Origin: Alphaproteobacteria bacterium
Lineage (GTDB): Bacteria > Pseudomonadota > Alphaproteobacteria > Caulobacterales > Parvularculaceae
DNA: 64,000 nucleotides
Direction of reading: 5' to 3'
Assembly: GCA_016125425.1 (NCBI GenBank)
Contig: WGLT01000013.1
Coordinates: forward strand, 62,001 to 126,000
The stretch's first letter is position 1; the number at the start of each line of letters is the position of its first letter. Shown here one piece after another: positions 56,589 to 64,000 of the stretch. The position numbers and the translations under genes were made by a program. A model generated the notes under the pieces. That model searched no databases, had not been told where the DNA came from, and saw nothing but the letters and a program-made list of their open reading frames with translations.

Positions 56589-57566
56589 CTAGGCGCCGAC
56601 GCGGACCGGCCAGCACGCGAACAGCGCCCGCAAGGTCGTGATGAAAGCGATCGGCTGCTCCATCATCAAATGGTGGTGGGCGGACGGCATCACGATAAAG
56701 GGCGAGCGCCCCCGCGCCTGCGCGCGCAGATGCTCGAACCCGTCGCCATTCGCAAACATCGATTGCTCGCCGTAAAGAAAGGCGATCGGACACCGGGCCG
56801 CGAGCAATAGGTCCCGGTCGAAATGGATATCGAAATTCGCGCCCTGACTCGGGTCGAACTTCCAGGTCCAGCCCATGCCGCCCTCGGGCGAAGGCGTTTC
56901 CTTCAGGCCCATGCGCGCAATGTAATCGACAAGATAGAGTTCGCTGCAAGGTTGGTTCGGCAGGAAGCGGAAGCGCTCGATCGGTTCGGCGATCGTCGGA
57001 TAGATCCGGTTTTGCGGACGCTTTCTCGAACCGTCATCCGGCTTGGCCTTGGCGACGGTGTAGCCTTCGTCGGGATCGGGCACGCCGAGAGGGCTGTCGA
57101 TGACAACCGCGCCGGCGAGACGCTCGCCCGCGCGCTCGACCGCCGCAAGCGTCACCCATCCGCCGAAGGAATGGCCGACGACGAGCGGGCGCCCGCGCGT
57201 CAGCCGCGCGGCTTCGATCACCGCGAAAAGCTCGTCCACCACGCCATTCAGCGAATAGCGGTCGCGCCAGCCGGAATCGCCCATGCCAGAAACGTCGAAA
57301 GCGACGACGCGATGCCGGTCAGCGAGATAGGGCGCGAAAGGACGCCACCAATTGCGGTGCGCCCGCCCGCCATGGACGAAGACAAGGCCGCGCCGGTCCG
57401 GCTCGCCCCAGACGGAATAGCGGATCTCGGCGCCCGCGACGTCGACCGAGCCCTCTTCGGAGGGCTGAGCGAGCGCCCATTCGAACCATTGAGGCGCAGG
57501 CGGCTTTACCCCTTTCAAGCCGGCAAGGGGGCGTATCGGTTCGTCTTGTCTGGTCTCGTCAGCCAT
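56589..57566 (-). CDS. Alpha/beta hydrolase
   Basis: 325 residues. The core has the oxyanion segment FVHGGRAHRNWW, the nucleophile elbow VVGHSFGGWV and a late His in SAHHHLM. It resembles esterase/haloalkane-type hydrolases; the substrate is unknown. The ATG at 57566 is chosen. It is divergent from the NtrC-type regulator gene. Confidence 0.85.
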   Translation of the reverse strand: MADETRQDEPIRPLAGLKGVKPPAPQWFEWALAQPSEEGSVDVAGAEIRYSVWGEPDRRGLVFVHGGRAHRNWWRPFAPYLADRHRVVAFDVSGMGDSGWRDRYSLNGVVDELFAVIEAARLTRGRPLVVGHSFGGWVTLAAVERAGERLAGAVVIDSPLGVPDPDEGYTVAKAKPDDGSRKRPQNRIYPTIAEPIERFRFLPNQPCSELYLVDYIARMGLKETPSPEGGMGWTWKFDPSQGANFDIHFDRDLLLAARCPIAFLYGEQSMFANGDGFEHLRAQARGRSPFIVMPSAHHHLMMEQPIAFITTLRALFACWPVRVGA

Positions 57567-57774
57567 GTTTGCGCCGTCCTCTCCTCTTACGCGCGGCCAC
57601 GCCTCATAAACCATTGCGGGGCAGGCGGGAAGCGCCATGGGCGCCGGCGTCCATCTTCCGCAAACGAATTATTAACCAATCGGTCTGCCCCGATATGAAA
57701 CGGTTTAAGCGCAAATTTACTCGCTCGCGATATCTCTAACGGAGATTTATCCGTCTTAAAGGATCCCTTTCGCG

Positions 57775-59265
57775 ATGGCGACGAAAACCATCCTTATCGT
57801 TGACGATGATCCGACGCAGCGCCGGCTGATGCGCGCTGTCTGCGAAAAGGCCGGCTATCCGGTCCTTCAGGCGGATAGCGGCGAAAACGCGCTCGCCCTG
57901 CTGCAGAGCCCTCAGGGAGCGGAGGTTTCCCTAATCATGCTCGATCTCCGCATGCCGGGGCTGGGCGGCATGGAGACGTTGAAGCGCGCCAAATCCTATC
58001 GCGAGGATCTGCCCGTCATCGTGCTGACGGCGCAGGGCGGCATCGACACCGTCGTGCAGGCGATGCAGAACGGCGCATCGGACTTTTTCGTCAAGCCCGC
58101 GAGCCCGGAACGCGTCATCGTTTCGATCAACAACGCGCTCAATCTCACCGTCCTCAAAGATGAAGTCTCCCGGCTTAAGCGCAAGCAGGAAGGCTCGATG
58201 GGATTCAAGGATCTCATCGGCGACAGCCCTGCGCTTCGCCATGTCATCCGTCTCGGCGAGCGCGCGGCGGCGTCGAACATACCGATTTTGATCACGGGCG
58301 AATCCGGCGTCGGCAAAGAGATGATCGCGCGCGCCATTCAGGGCTCGTCCGAGCGCGCGCGCCGGCCGTTCATCACGGTCAATTGCGGCGCCATTCCCGA
58401 AAATCTCGTTGAAAGCATCCTCTTCGGGCACGAAAAAGGCTCGTTCACCGGCGCGGTCGGCAAGCATATCGGCAAGTTCCAGGAAGCCGACGGCGGCACG
58501 ATCTTTCTCGATGAAGTCGGCGAACTGCCTCTCGACATGCAGGTGAAGCTTTTGCGCGTCCTGCAGGAAGGCGAAGTCGATCCCATCGGCGCCAAGCGCC
58601 CGGTGAAAGTCGACGTGCGCTTTATCTCGGCGACCAATCGCGATCTCACCGAAGCCGTGAAGCAGGGAACCTTTCGCGAAGACCTGCTCTATCGCCTCAA
58701 TGTGTTCCCGATCGTCGCGCCGCCCCTGCGCGACCGTCCCGAAGACATTCCCGCGCTGATCGACCATTTCATCGAGCGCTATAACGCGCAAGAGCGGCGC
58801 GACATTCTCGGCGCCCAGCATGAAGTCCTCGACGTGCTGATGCGCCAGCCTTGGCCGGGCAATGTACGCCAGCTCGAAAACACGATCTTCCGGGCGGTCG
58901 TGCTCGCCGAAGGCCCCTATCTCACCGCGGCCGACTTTCCGCTTCTTGCGTCGGAGTTCGAGGCGGCCGGCGTCGATGTCGGCCCGCCGATCCTCGCGCC
59001 CGCCCGTAGCGAGGACGACGACGTCGCGGAAAGCGACGCCCCGCCGCCCATCGAAGCCGCGCCGACCTCCGACAGCCCCATCCGCGTCTTCGACCGGGAA
59101 GGCAATCTGCGTTCTCTCGAGGAGATCGAACGCGATCTCATTCGGCTGGCGATCGACACCTATGACGGGCGCATGTCCGAAGTCGCGCGCCGGCTCGGAA
59201 TGGGTCGCTCGACGCTCTATCGCAAGCTGCGCGACCACAATATCGAGGTGAAACGGGCGAGTTGA
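57775..59265 (+). CDS. Sigma-54-dependent response regulator (NtrC family)
   Basis: 496 residues: a receiver domain (phospho-Asp57 in LIMLDLRMPG), an AAA+ domain with Walker A GESGVGKE (175-182), the sigma-54-contacting loop GSFTGA (222-227, Ser for the common Ala) and FLDEVGELPL, an acidic linker, and a C-terminal Fis-type HTH (MSEVARRLGMGRSTLYRKL). No histidine kinase adjoins it, so it is an orphan here. It overlaps the next gene by one base. TTAACC lies 100 bases upstream. Confidence 0.95.
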   Translation: MATKTILIVDDDPTQRRLMRAVCEKAGYPVLQADSGENALALLQSPQGAEVSLIMLDLRMPGLGGMETLKRAKSYREDLPVIVLTAQGGIDTVVQAMQNGASDFFVKPASPERVIVSINNALNLTVLKDEVSRLKRKQEGSMGFKDLIGDSPALRHVIRLGERAAASNIPILITGESGVGKEMIARAIQGSSERARRPFITVNCGAIPENLVESILFGHEKGSFTGAVGKHIGKFQEADGGTIFLDEVGELPLDMQVKLLRVLQEGEVDPIGAKRPVKVDVRFISATNRDLTEAVKQGTFREDLLYRLNVFPIVAPPLRDRPEDIPALIDHFIERYNAQERRDILGAQHEVLDVLMRQPWPGNVRQLENTIFRAVVLAEGPYLTAADFPLLASEFEAAGVDVGPPILAPARSEDDDVAESDAPPPIEAAPTSDSPIRVFDREGNLRSLEEIERDLIRLAIDTYDGRMSEVARRLGMGRSTLYRKLRDHNIEVKRAS

Positions 59266-59981
59266 TGACGCGCGCTCTTGCTTTCGCCGTCGCGGCCGCA
59301 ATCGCCGCAGGCGCGGCCGGACCGGCTTCGGCGAAAGACGCGACGCGCATCGACCCTTCCTTCGTCGCCGCCGCGCCTTCGCCGGCCTTGCGCGAGATCG
59401 CAGCCCGGGCGGCGGGGCGCTCGATCGCCCTCGGCGAAGTCGTCGTCGCCCCGGCGTTTCCGGGCTCCGAGGCCGATCTTCGCGCAGCGCTCAGGAAATC
59501 TCTCGCCGCTTTCGGCCTGAACGCGCGCAGCGCGCGCGCGGCGCGTTACGTTCTGTCCGCGTCCGCCTATGCGTTCGACATGGACGACCGGCCCGCCGCC
59601 AAGAGCACGACGGCCCTCGTCGATATCGGCTACCGCATTCAGGATCGCGCAACGGGCGAAATTCTCTTCGAACAGACATTTGAAACGGGCTTTACCGCCC
59701 GGGCGCCGCGCAAAGGAAAAGCCCCCGATGCGCGCCTCGCCCTCGCCAAGGCCCGCACTAGAGCCGAACTCGCCGCCATGATGAAAGCCGCCGAACTCAA
59801 CCCCGCCCCGGCGAGCAGCTTCGAATCCGTTCGCTGCGCGCCGAAAGGCGCGGCCGGCCCCGTCGGCGACGGCGAACTCGCCGACGCCGCGCGCCGGCGC
59901 TGCGCGGCCAATCACGCCGTGCGCGCCAATCTTTCCGCTGTGTTCAGCCGTCTGCTCGCTGCGGCGGGGGAGGCCCGCTAG
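59265..59981 (+). CDS. Exported protein of unknown function, coupled to the NtrC-type regulator
   Basis: 238 residues from the ATG at 59265, which shares a base with the regulator stop. It has a clear Sec signal peptide (ends GPASAKDA). The mature part is Ala/Arg-rich, with a central strand pattern (TTALVDIGYRIQDRATGEILFEQTF) resembling CsgG/GNA1162-like accessory proteins only loosely. Two late Cys (VRCAPK; RRCAAN) could pair. No firm family is recognised. Confidence 0.65.
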   Translation: MTRALAFAVAAAIAAGAAGPASAKDATRIDPSFVAAAPSPALREIAARAAGRSIALGEVVVAPAFPGSEADLRAALRKSLAAFGLNARSARAARYVLSASAYAFDMDDRPAAKSTTALVDIGYRIQDRATGEILFEQTFETGFTARAPRKGKAPDARLALAKARTRAELAAMMKAAELNPAPASSFESVRCAPKGAAGPVGDGELADAARRRCAANHAVRANLSAVFSRLLAAAGEAR

Positions 59982-59996
59982 GCCCGCGCGGCGCCG

Positions 59997-60275
59997 TCAA
60001 GCTTCGCCGAGAGCCGAAAGATAGAGCTCCAGCAGCGCTTCCTGCTCCTGCCGGTCGGCGCGGTCCATTTTTCTGAGACGCACGACCTGCCGGAGAATTT
60101 TGGTCTCATAGCCTTCGCCCTTGGCCTCGGCGTAGACCTCCTTGATGTCGCCGGCGATGGCGGCCTTTTCCTCCTCGAGCCGCTCGACGCGCTCGATGAA
60201 AGACCTCAGCCGGTCCGCCGCGACTGTCGTTGCGCCGTCCGCCGCCTTTTGAACGCTCGCCGAACCGTCCGCCAT
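59997..60275 (-). CDS. gapR: Chromosome-structuring protein GapR (DUF2312)
   Basis: 92 residues. The core [22 protein letters not shown], then [22 protein letters not shown] and the end [13 protein letters not shown] match GapR of Caulobacter, a homotetrameric clamp that binds overtwisted AT-rich DNA and helps topoisomerases during replication. Upstream lies a 540-base region with DnaA-box-like sites. Confidence 0.93.
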   Translation of the reverse strand: MADGSASVQKAADGATTVAADRLRSFIERVERLEEEKAAIAGDIKEVYAEAKGEGYETKILRQVVRLRKMDRADRQEQEALLELYLSALGEA

Positions 60276-60818
60276 CTTTCAACTCCCGCTTCACGCCGCC
60301 CATGATCCGTAGACGGACCATGAGCGATTTCCGACGAGTCGAAATGAGGCTGCGTCGCCGCGCCGTTCAAGCCGGTGTGGAAACTTCTGCGAGGCGCTGC
60401 GTGAGTTTTCCACAGGGAAAAAATTTTCCCCTGCCCTGTGGAAACCCGCCCCCTCGCGCGGCGGCGCGCCTGGCGCTGCGCAAAACGCGAGGGGACCCGG
60501 TTTTCCCGCCGGAACAGCCCGCATCGGCCGTTCCGGCGCATCGATTCACATTGTCAAAGAGCCAAGTCGCCGAACGCGCCCGCCAGGACGACGCCCGACG
60601 CTGTGAGGATAAGTCTGTGGAAAAGCCGTTCGATAACTATCGAACGCCCCGATCGGGGAATTCCCGCATGAGGCGTCGCGTCAACGGAGAAAAGGCTTTG
60701 CCGGCGGCGCGCAAAATCGACGAAAAAATTTTTCGTCCAGGCGCGGTTTCAACTTATCCGCGCGGAAATTTGCGACAATGTTTTCGCATTTGACCCAGCG
60801 ACGGAGGGCGCCGCCCGG
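60276..60818. other. DnaA-box-like and palindrome-rich non-coding region
   Basis: 543 bases without a supported gene. TGTGGAAAC or TTTTCCACA, one or two bases from the DnaA box TTATCCACA, occur at 60376-60384, 60406-60414, 60437-60445 and 60616-60624. The second and third form a 12-bp inverted repeat around an A6T4 core. GTTCGATA-AC-TATCGAAC (60628-60645), CCCCGATCGGGG (60647-60658) and GACG-A6T5-CGTC (60719-60737) are further palindromes. Two GANTC sites (GAGTC, GATTC) also occur. It may be an origin-like or DnaA-controlled region. Confidence 0.5.
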
Positions 60819-61406
60819 TTAAATCTCCTGCCCGTCGAGCTGGCGGCGCAGCGCGCGCGCCTTCTGGCGCGCTTCCTCGTCATGGGGATTCCATTCGAGC
60901 GCCTTTTCGAGCATTTCATAGGCTTCGCGCTTGGCCTTGTTGGCGAGGAGAATCTGGGCGAGCGCAATGCGCACTTCGAACTGCCGCGGCTCAAGCTCGA
61001 GCGCCTTCGAAAAATCCGCGATCGCGCCGGACTGGTCCTTCTCATTCAGCCGGATGACGCCGCGCATCGCATAGCCTTCCATGAAATGCGGGGCGAGGCC
61101 GACGACATGATCGAGAAGCTCGAGCGCGAGGTCGTAATCGCCCTGATCGGCGCTGGCGAGGGCGCGCTGATAGAGAAGGTTGACGGTGTCAGACGAGGAA
61201 TGCGCCCAGATATCGAGGATGCGCTGGGTGGTCGCCTCCGCGCTGATGGCGTCGCCAGTCCGCAATTCCTTAAACAGGGCGTCGAGCCGCGGATCCGTCT
61301 GATCCGCGGAAGCCGCAGGCGCCAGCAAAGCTGCGCCGATAAGCGCCAAAACGAAAAACCGCACAGGCGAAAGTCTACCGGGATTGCGGTTACCGTTCCA
61401 ACTCAA
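60819..61406 (-). CDS. Exported TPR protein
   Basis: 195 residues. A signal peptide (cleavage near ASADQ) is followed by three tetratricopeptide repeats (ASADQGDYDLALELLDHVVGL; MRGVIRLNEKDQSGAIADFS; and the AKREAYEMLEKALEWNP repeat). It is a periplasmic protein-interaction module of unknown partner. Confidence 0.85.
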   Translation of the reverse strand: MSWNGNRNPGRLSPVRFFVLALIGAALLAPAASADQTDPRLDALFKELRTGDAISAEATTQRILDIWAHSSSDTVNLLYQRALASADQGDYDLALELLDHVVGLAPHFMEGYAMRGVIRLNEKDQSGAIADFSKALELEPRQFEVRIALAQILLANKAKREAYEMLEKALEWNPHDEEARQKARALRRQLDGQEI

Positions 61407-61441
61407 TTTGGCGAATTTGGGGTGAGCCCGGGGGGGGCGGA

Positions 61442-61567
61442 CTAGCCCTGGCGCGCTTTATAGCGGCGCTGCGTCTTGTTGATCACATAGACGCGGCCCT
61501 TGCGGCGCACGATCTGGCAGTCTTTGTGCCGATTTTTCAGGGACTTGAGCGAACTGCGGACTTTCAT
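61442..61567 (-). CDS. rpmJ: 50S ribosomal protein L36, zinc-free type
   Basis: 41 residues: [20 protein letters not shown], then [21 protein letters not shown]. It has the L36 shape but only one Cys, so the CxxC...C...H zinc ribbon is lost. This is the C-minus (YkgO-like) form. It binds 23S rRNA. No other ribosomal protein gene adjoins it, which is usual for this form. Confidence 0.93.
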   Translation of the reverse strand: MKVRSSLKSLKNRHKDCQIVRRKGRVYVINKTQRRYKARQG

Positions 61568-61667
61568 GGGGCCACCGACGATTTGGAGGGCGCGGGATAG
61601 CCGCGCGAGCGGTCCGTGTCAACCTCGCGGCGCGCGGCTTTGGCCCGCATTCTGCAAGGGCCGGCCC

Positions 61668-61775
61668 ATGGCACGCGGGCTGACAGCGCTCTGTATCCTC
61701 GTCATCCTCTCCCTCGCGATCGGGACGGGCTGGAGCGTGCTCGGTCAGATGGGCTTGGCGCCCGCTCTTCCCTGA
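61668..61775 (+). CDS. Possible 35-residue membrane peptide
   Basis: ATG to TGA, with AAGGG nine bases upstream and one hydrophobic helix (LTALCILVILSLAIGTGW). It lies divergent from rpmJ in otherwise empty DNA. No family is recognised; it may be chance. Confidence 0.3.
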   Translation: MARGLTALCILVILSLAIGTGWSVLGQMGLAPALP

Positions 61776-61846
61776 AACCTGCGCGCCGCCCCGTCAAAGG
61801 TTAACGAAACCCGCCCTGGCGGCTCTCGCCGCGGCGATTCGCCCTT

Positions 61847-62557
61847 TCATATCGCCAGCCGCGCCGCGGCCGGCGGGTCAGCGACCAGCAAGGCGGGCGC
61901 GATCGGATAGACGCGCGCGCGCCCCATCACCCAGGCGACCGGCTTCTGAAGGATGCAGGCGAACGCCTCGTCGAGCAAGTTGAGCCCGCCCGCATAGGCC
62001 CCGAATGCCGGCATGACGAGCCGCGCGCCGTCGGTCGCAAAGCAACGGCGTCTCTGGACGCGGCTTTCCGTCCGTACCCGCGCGCAAGGGTGAAGATGGC
62101 CGGCGATTTCGCCTTCCGCCGGGCCCGCCGCCGGTTCGTGCCGGAAAGTCAGACGGCCGATCCGTTCGGCGGCGACAGCCTCGCCCGCAAAGCGTTTCGG
62201 CGGAGCCGGATCGTGATTGCCGAGCACCCAGGTCCAGCGCACGCTGGCGACAAGCCGCTCAAGAGTCTCGGCGTCCCTCTCGTCTATCCGCGCCTCGGCC
62301 CCGCCGTCATGAAAAGCGTCGCCCAGAGAGATCACTCGTTTCGGCTTGAACGTCGCGACAACGCGGCCGAGCCGCTTCAGCGTCGTCCGCGTGTCGTAAG
62401 GCGGCAGAAAAACGCCGCGCGCGGCGAAGGACGAGCCTTTCTCGAAATGCAGATCGGAGACGATCAGCGCTTCTTTTTGCGGCCACCACAACGCGCCTTC
62501 CGGCGTCGGCGTGAAACGCGCCCCGCCAAGCTCAATAAACACGCCGTCCGCCGTCAC
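61847..62557 (-). CDS. pdeM: Ligase-associated DNA damage response endonuclease PdeM
   Basis: 236 residues of the calcineurin-like phosphoesterase fold. The metal-binding motifs are in order: SDLHFEKG, GDAFHDGG, GNHD and GHLHP. It forms, with a DEXH helicase, an exonuclease and a ligase, the 'ligase-associated' repair set. The GTG start lies 26 bases inside the end of the helicase gene, so they are co-translated. Confidence 0.92.
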   Translation of the reverse strand: MTADGVFIELGGARFTPTPEGALWWPQKEALIVSDLHFEKGSSFAARGVFLPPYDTRTTLKRLGRVVATFKPKRVISLGDAFHDGGAEARIDERDAETLERLVASVRWTWVLGNHDPAPPKRFAGEAVAAERIGRLTFRHEPAAGPAEGEIAGHLHPCARVRTESRVQRRRCFATDGARLVMPAFGAYAGGLNLLDEAFACILQKPVAWVMGRARVYPIAPALLVADPPAAARLAI

Positions 62558-63998
62558 CCATCGCCTCTTCGATCAGCGCGTCGGCGGCGTCCTGCAACAT
62601 CGCCTCCTGCGCTTCGCCGTGAATGGTCTCCTTGTTTATTTCGAGCATCACGGGAACGGCAAGCGGCGAAACCCGGTCGAGCCTTGCGTGAACGAGACGG
62701 CCTTTGACGCGCGCGAGCAGGCCCGAGAGGCGCTTCAGATCGAGATATCCCCCTGCGGCGTCGGACCACGCCGCTTTCATGAGAACGTGCTGCGGCTCGT
62801 GTTCGCGCAAAACATCGTAAATGAGGTCGGCCGAGAAGGATATCTGCCGGCCTGTCTTTTCCTGTCCCGGATAACGCCGTTCGATCAGCCCGGCGATCAC
62901 GGCGCAATTGCGGAAGGTGCGTTTCATCAGCATCGATTCCGACAGCCAGTTCTCCAGATCGTCGCCGAGCATGTCCTCAGCGAAGAGATCGTCGAGGTCG
63001 ACGCCGCTCATGTCGCGCCTGCCCCAGACGGAAAGGGAATATTCCGTCGGCGTGAAGCCGAGCGGCTGCAGGCCGAGCCGTTCGAGACGGCGCGTCAACA
63101 ACATGCCGAGGGTTTGATGAGCGAGCCGCCCGTCAAACGGATAGCAGACAAGAAAATACCGGTTCGAATACGGAAAAGTCTCGATCAGCAGCTCATCCGG
63201 CTTCGGTATCCGCGAAACGGCGCGTTGCGTTTCGAGCCAGTCGCGCAGCGCTCCCGGCAATGCGGGCCAATCACGCTCTTCATGGATCATGTGACGGACG
63301 CGATCGGCCAAATAGGTCGTCAGCGGAAACTTGCCGCCATTCCAGCTCGGGACCTGCGGCGAGGCGTCCGGCGCGCGCGAAACGAAGGCGTCAGTCCCGG
63401 CGACGCCCTCGAAACGCCAGACTTCGCCTGCGAACAAAAATGTGTCGCCGGGCGTGAGGCCTTCTATGAACCATTCCTCGACCGTCCCGAGTTTGCGCCC
63501 TGCGCGAAGGGGACGCGCGCCCGACACGATGCGCACATTGAAGGCGGGCGCCTCGACGATCGTGCCGACATTCATTCGGTATTGCTGCGCGACGACCGGA
63601 TTTCTGACGCGGCGCCGGCCGTCGGGCGATTTCACGATGCGCCGGAAACGGTCATAGTTCTTGAGCGCATAGCCCCCGGTCTCCACGAAGTTCAAAGTTT
63701 CGTCGAACGCCTCCCGCGAGAGAGCGGCGTAGGGCGCAGCACTGGTAACCTCTTTGTAAAGATCATCCGCCTCGAAAGGTTCGGCGCAGGCCATGCCGAG
63801 AATGTGCTGGGCGAGGACGTCAAGCGCGCCCTCGCGCGGCGGCTCGCCGTCAAGCGCGCCATTCTCAATCGCCTCCTTCGCAGCCAGACACTCGAGAACC
63901 TCGAAGCGATTGCCGGGCACAAGCAACGCCGAAGACGGCTCGTCCATGCGGTGATTGGCGCGGCCTATCCGCTGCGTGAGCCGGCTCGATCCCTTCGG
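62532..63998 (-). CDS. Ligase-associated DEXH-box helicase, C-terminal part (5' end outside window)
   Basis: The frame runs off the right edge; 488 residues are visible. The first visible block is helicase motif VI (TQRIGRANHRMDEPS). The rest is the winged-helix and Lhr-like C-terminal region (NGGKFPLTTYLADRVRH; HGEAQEAMLQDAADALIEEA). The N-terminal DEXH motor half is not in the window. It works with PdeM in DNA repair. Confidence 0.92.
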   Translation of the reverse strand, partial: PKGSSRLTQRIGRANHRMDEPSSALLVPGNRFEVLECLAAKEAIENGALDGEPPREGALDVLAQHILGMACAEPFEADDLYKEVTSAAPYAALSREAFDETLNFVETGGYALKNYDRFRRIVKSPDGRRRVRNPVVAQQYRMNVGTIVEAPAFNVRIVSGARPLRAGRKLGTVEEWFIEGLTPGDTFLFAGEVWRFEGVAGTDAFVSRAPDASPQVPSWNGGKFPLTTYLADRVRHMIHEERDWPALPGALRDWLETQRAVSRIPKPDELLIETFPYSNRYFLVCYPFDGRLAHQTLGMLLTRRLERLGLQPLGFTPTEYSLSVWGRRDMSGVDLDDLFAEDMLGDDLENWLSESMLMKRTFRNCAVIAGLIERRYPGQEKTGRQISFSADLIYDVLREHEPQHVLMKAAWSDAAGGYLDLKRLSGLLARVKGRLVHARLDRVSPLAVPVMLEINKETIHGEAQEAMLQDAADALIEEAMGDGGRRVY

Positions 63999-64000
63999 CG

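Noticed and set aside
57931-59301. 456-codon minus-strand frame
   Set aside because: It is antisense to the NtrC-type regulator, with no recognisable domain.
60230-60793. 187-codon plus-strand frame across the DnaA-box region
   Set aside because: It is Arg/Pro-rich, spans several palindromes and the gapR start, and has no ribosome binding site or family resemblance.
61500-61667. N-terminal extension of the 35-residue membrane peptide
   Set aside because: It would be antisense to rpmJ; only the part from 61668 is worth listing.

Overview
The window is GC-rich chromosomal DNA from an alphaproteobacterium, most likely of the order Hyphomicrobiales (Rhizobiales). A methanotroph-like Methylocystis/Methylosinus relative would fit, but the family is an inference. 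The evidence is typical alphaproteobacterial content and order: helicase-S4-fdxA-carD, DUF1192-quinone oxidoreductase-trcR, a COQ9-family gene next to rpsU, split pntA (pntAA/pntAB) with an aa3-oxidase subunit IV, gapR, a ligase-associated helicase/pdeM pair, and two DUF465 genes around ubiX.

Layout. 1-4 kb: end of a helicase gene, an S4 RNA-binding protein, a TerB-like protein, ferredoxin FdxA and a CarD regulator with a very long basic tail. 4-12 kb (minus): a coupled envelope operon of alpha-2-macroglobulin, PBP1C and an SNase-like protein. 12-14.6 kb: tRNA-Arg(CCT) and a katG with a lipoprotein signal and a broken frame. 15-18.4 kb: an O-antigen-ligase-like protein, a CDF exporter and a ZIP importer. 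18.4-31.1 kb: a complete type II secretion system, gspC to gspN on the minus strand with an extra coupled secreted protein at the end, and the prepilin peptidase gspO divergent. 31-41 kb: acyl-CoA and aldehyde metabolism, a hybrid histidine kinase, trcR, a degenerate SDR and ubiX. 41-46 kb: feoAB behind a candidate Fur box, a diguanylate cyclase, and purEK behind a strongly structured leader. 46.1-46.9 kb: a small AT-richer island with a decayed higBA module and three overlapping micro-ORFs. 47-51 kb: COQ9, rpsU (apparent CTG start, attenuator-like leader), an OmpV-like porin and an acyltransferase. 51-55 kb: transhydrogenase operon. 55-60 kb: YceI lipoprotein operon, a hydrolase, and an NtrC-type regulator coupled to an unknown exported protein. 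60-64 kb: gapR, a DnaA-box-rich palindrome cluster, a TPR protein, zinc-free L36, PdeM and the C-terminal part of its helicase.

No insertion sequence, integrase, prophage or CRISPR array was seen. The most unusual points are the rpsU start and leader, the purE leader that can mask its ribosome binding site, the higBA remnant with its micro-ORFs, the lipobox-bearing frameshifted KatG, an SDR without its catalytic Tyr/Lys, and the DnaA-box/palindrome cluster beside gapR.
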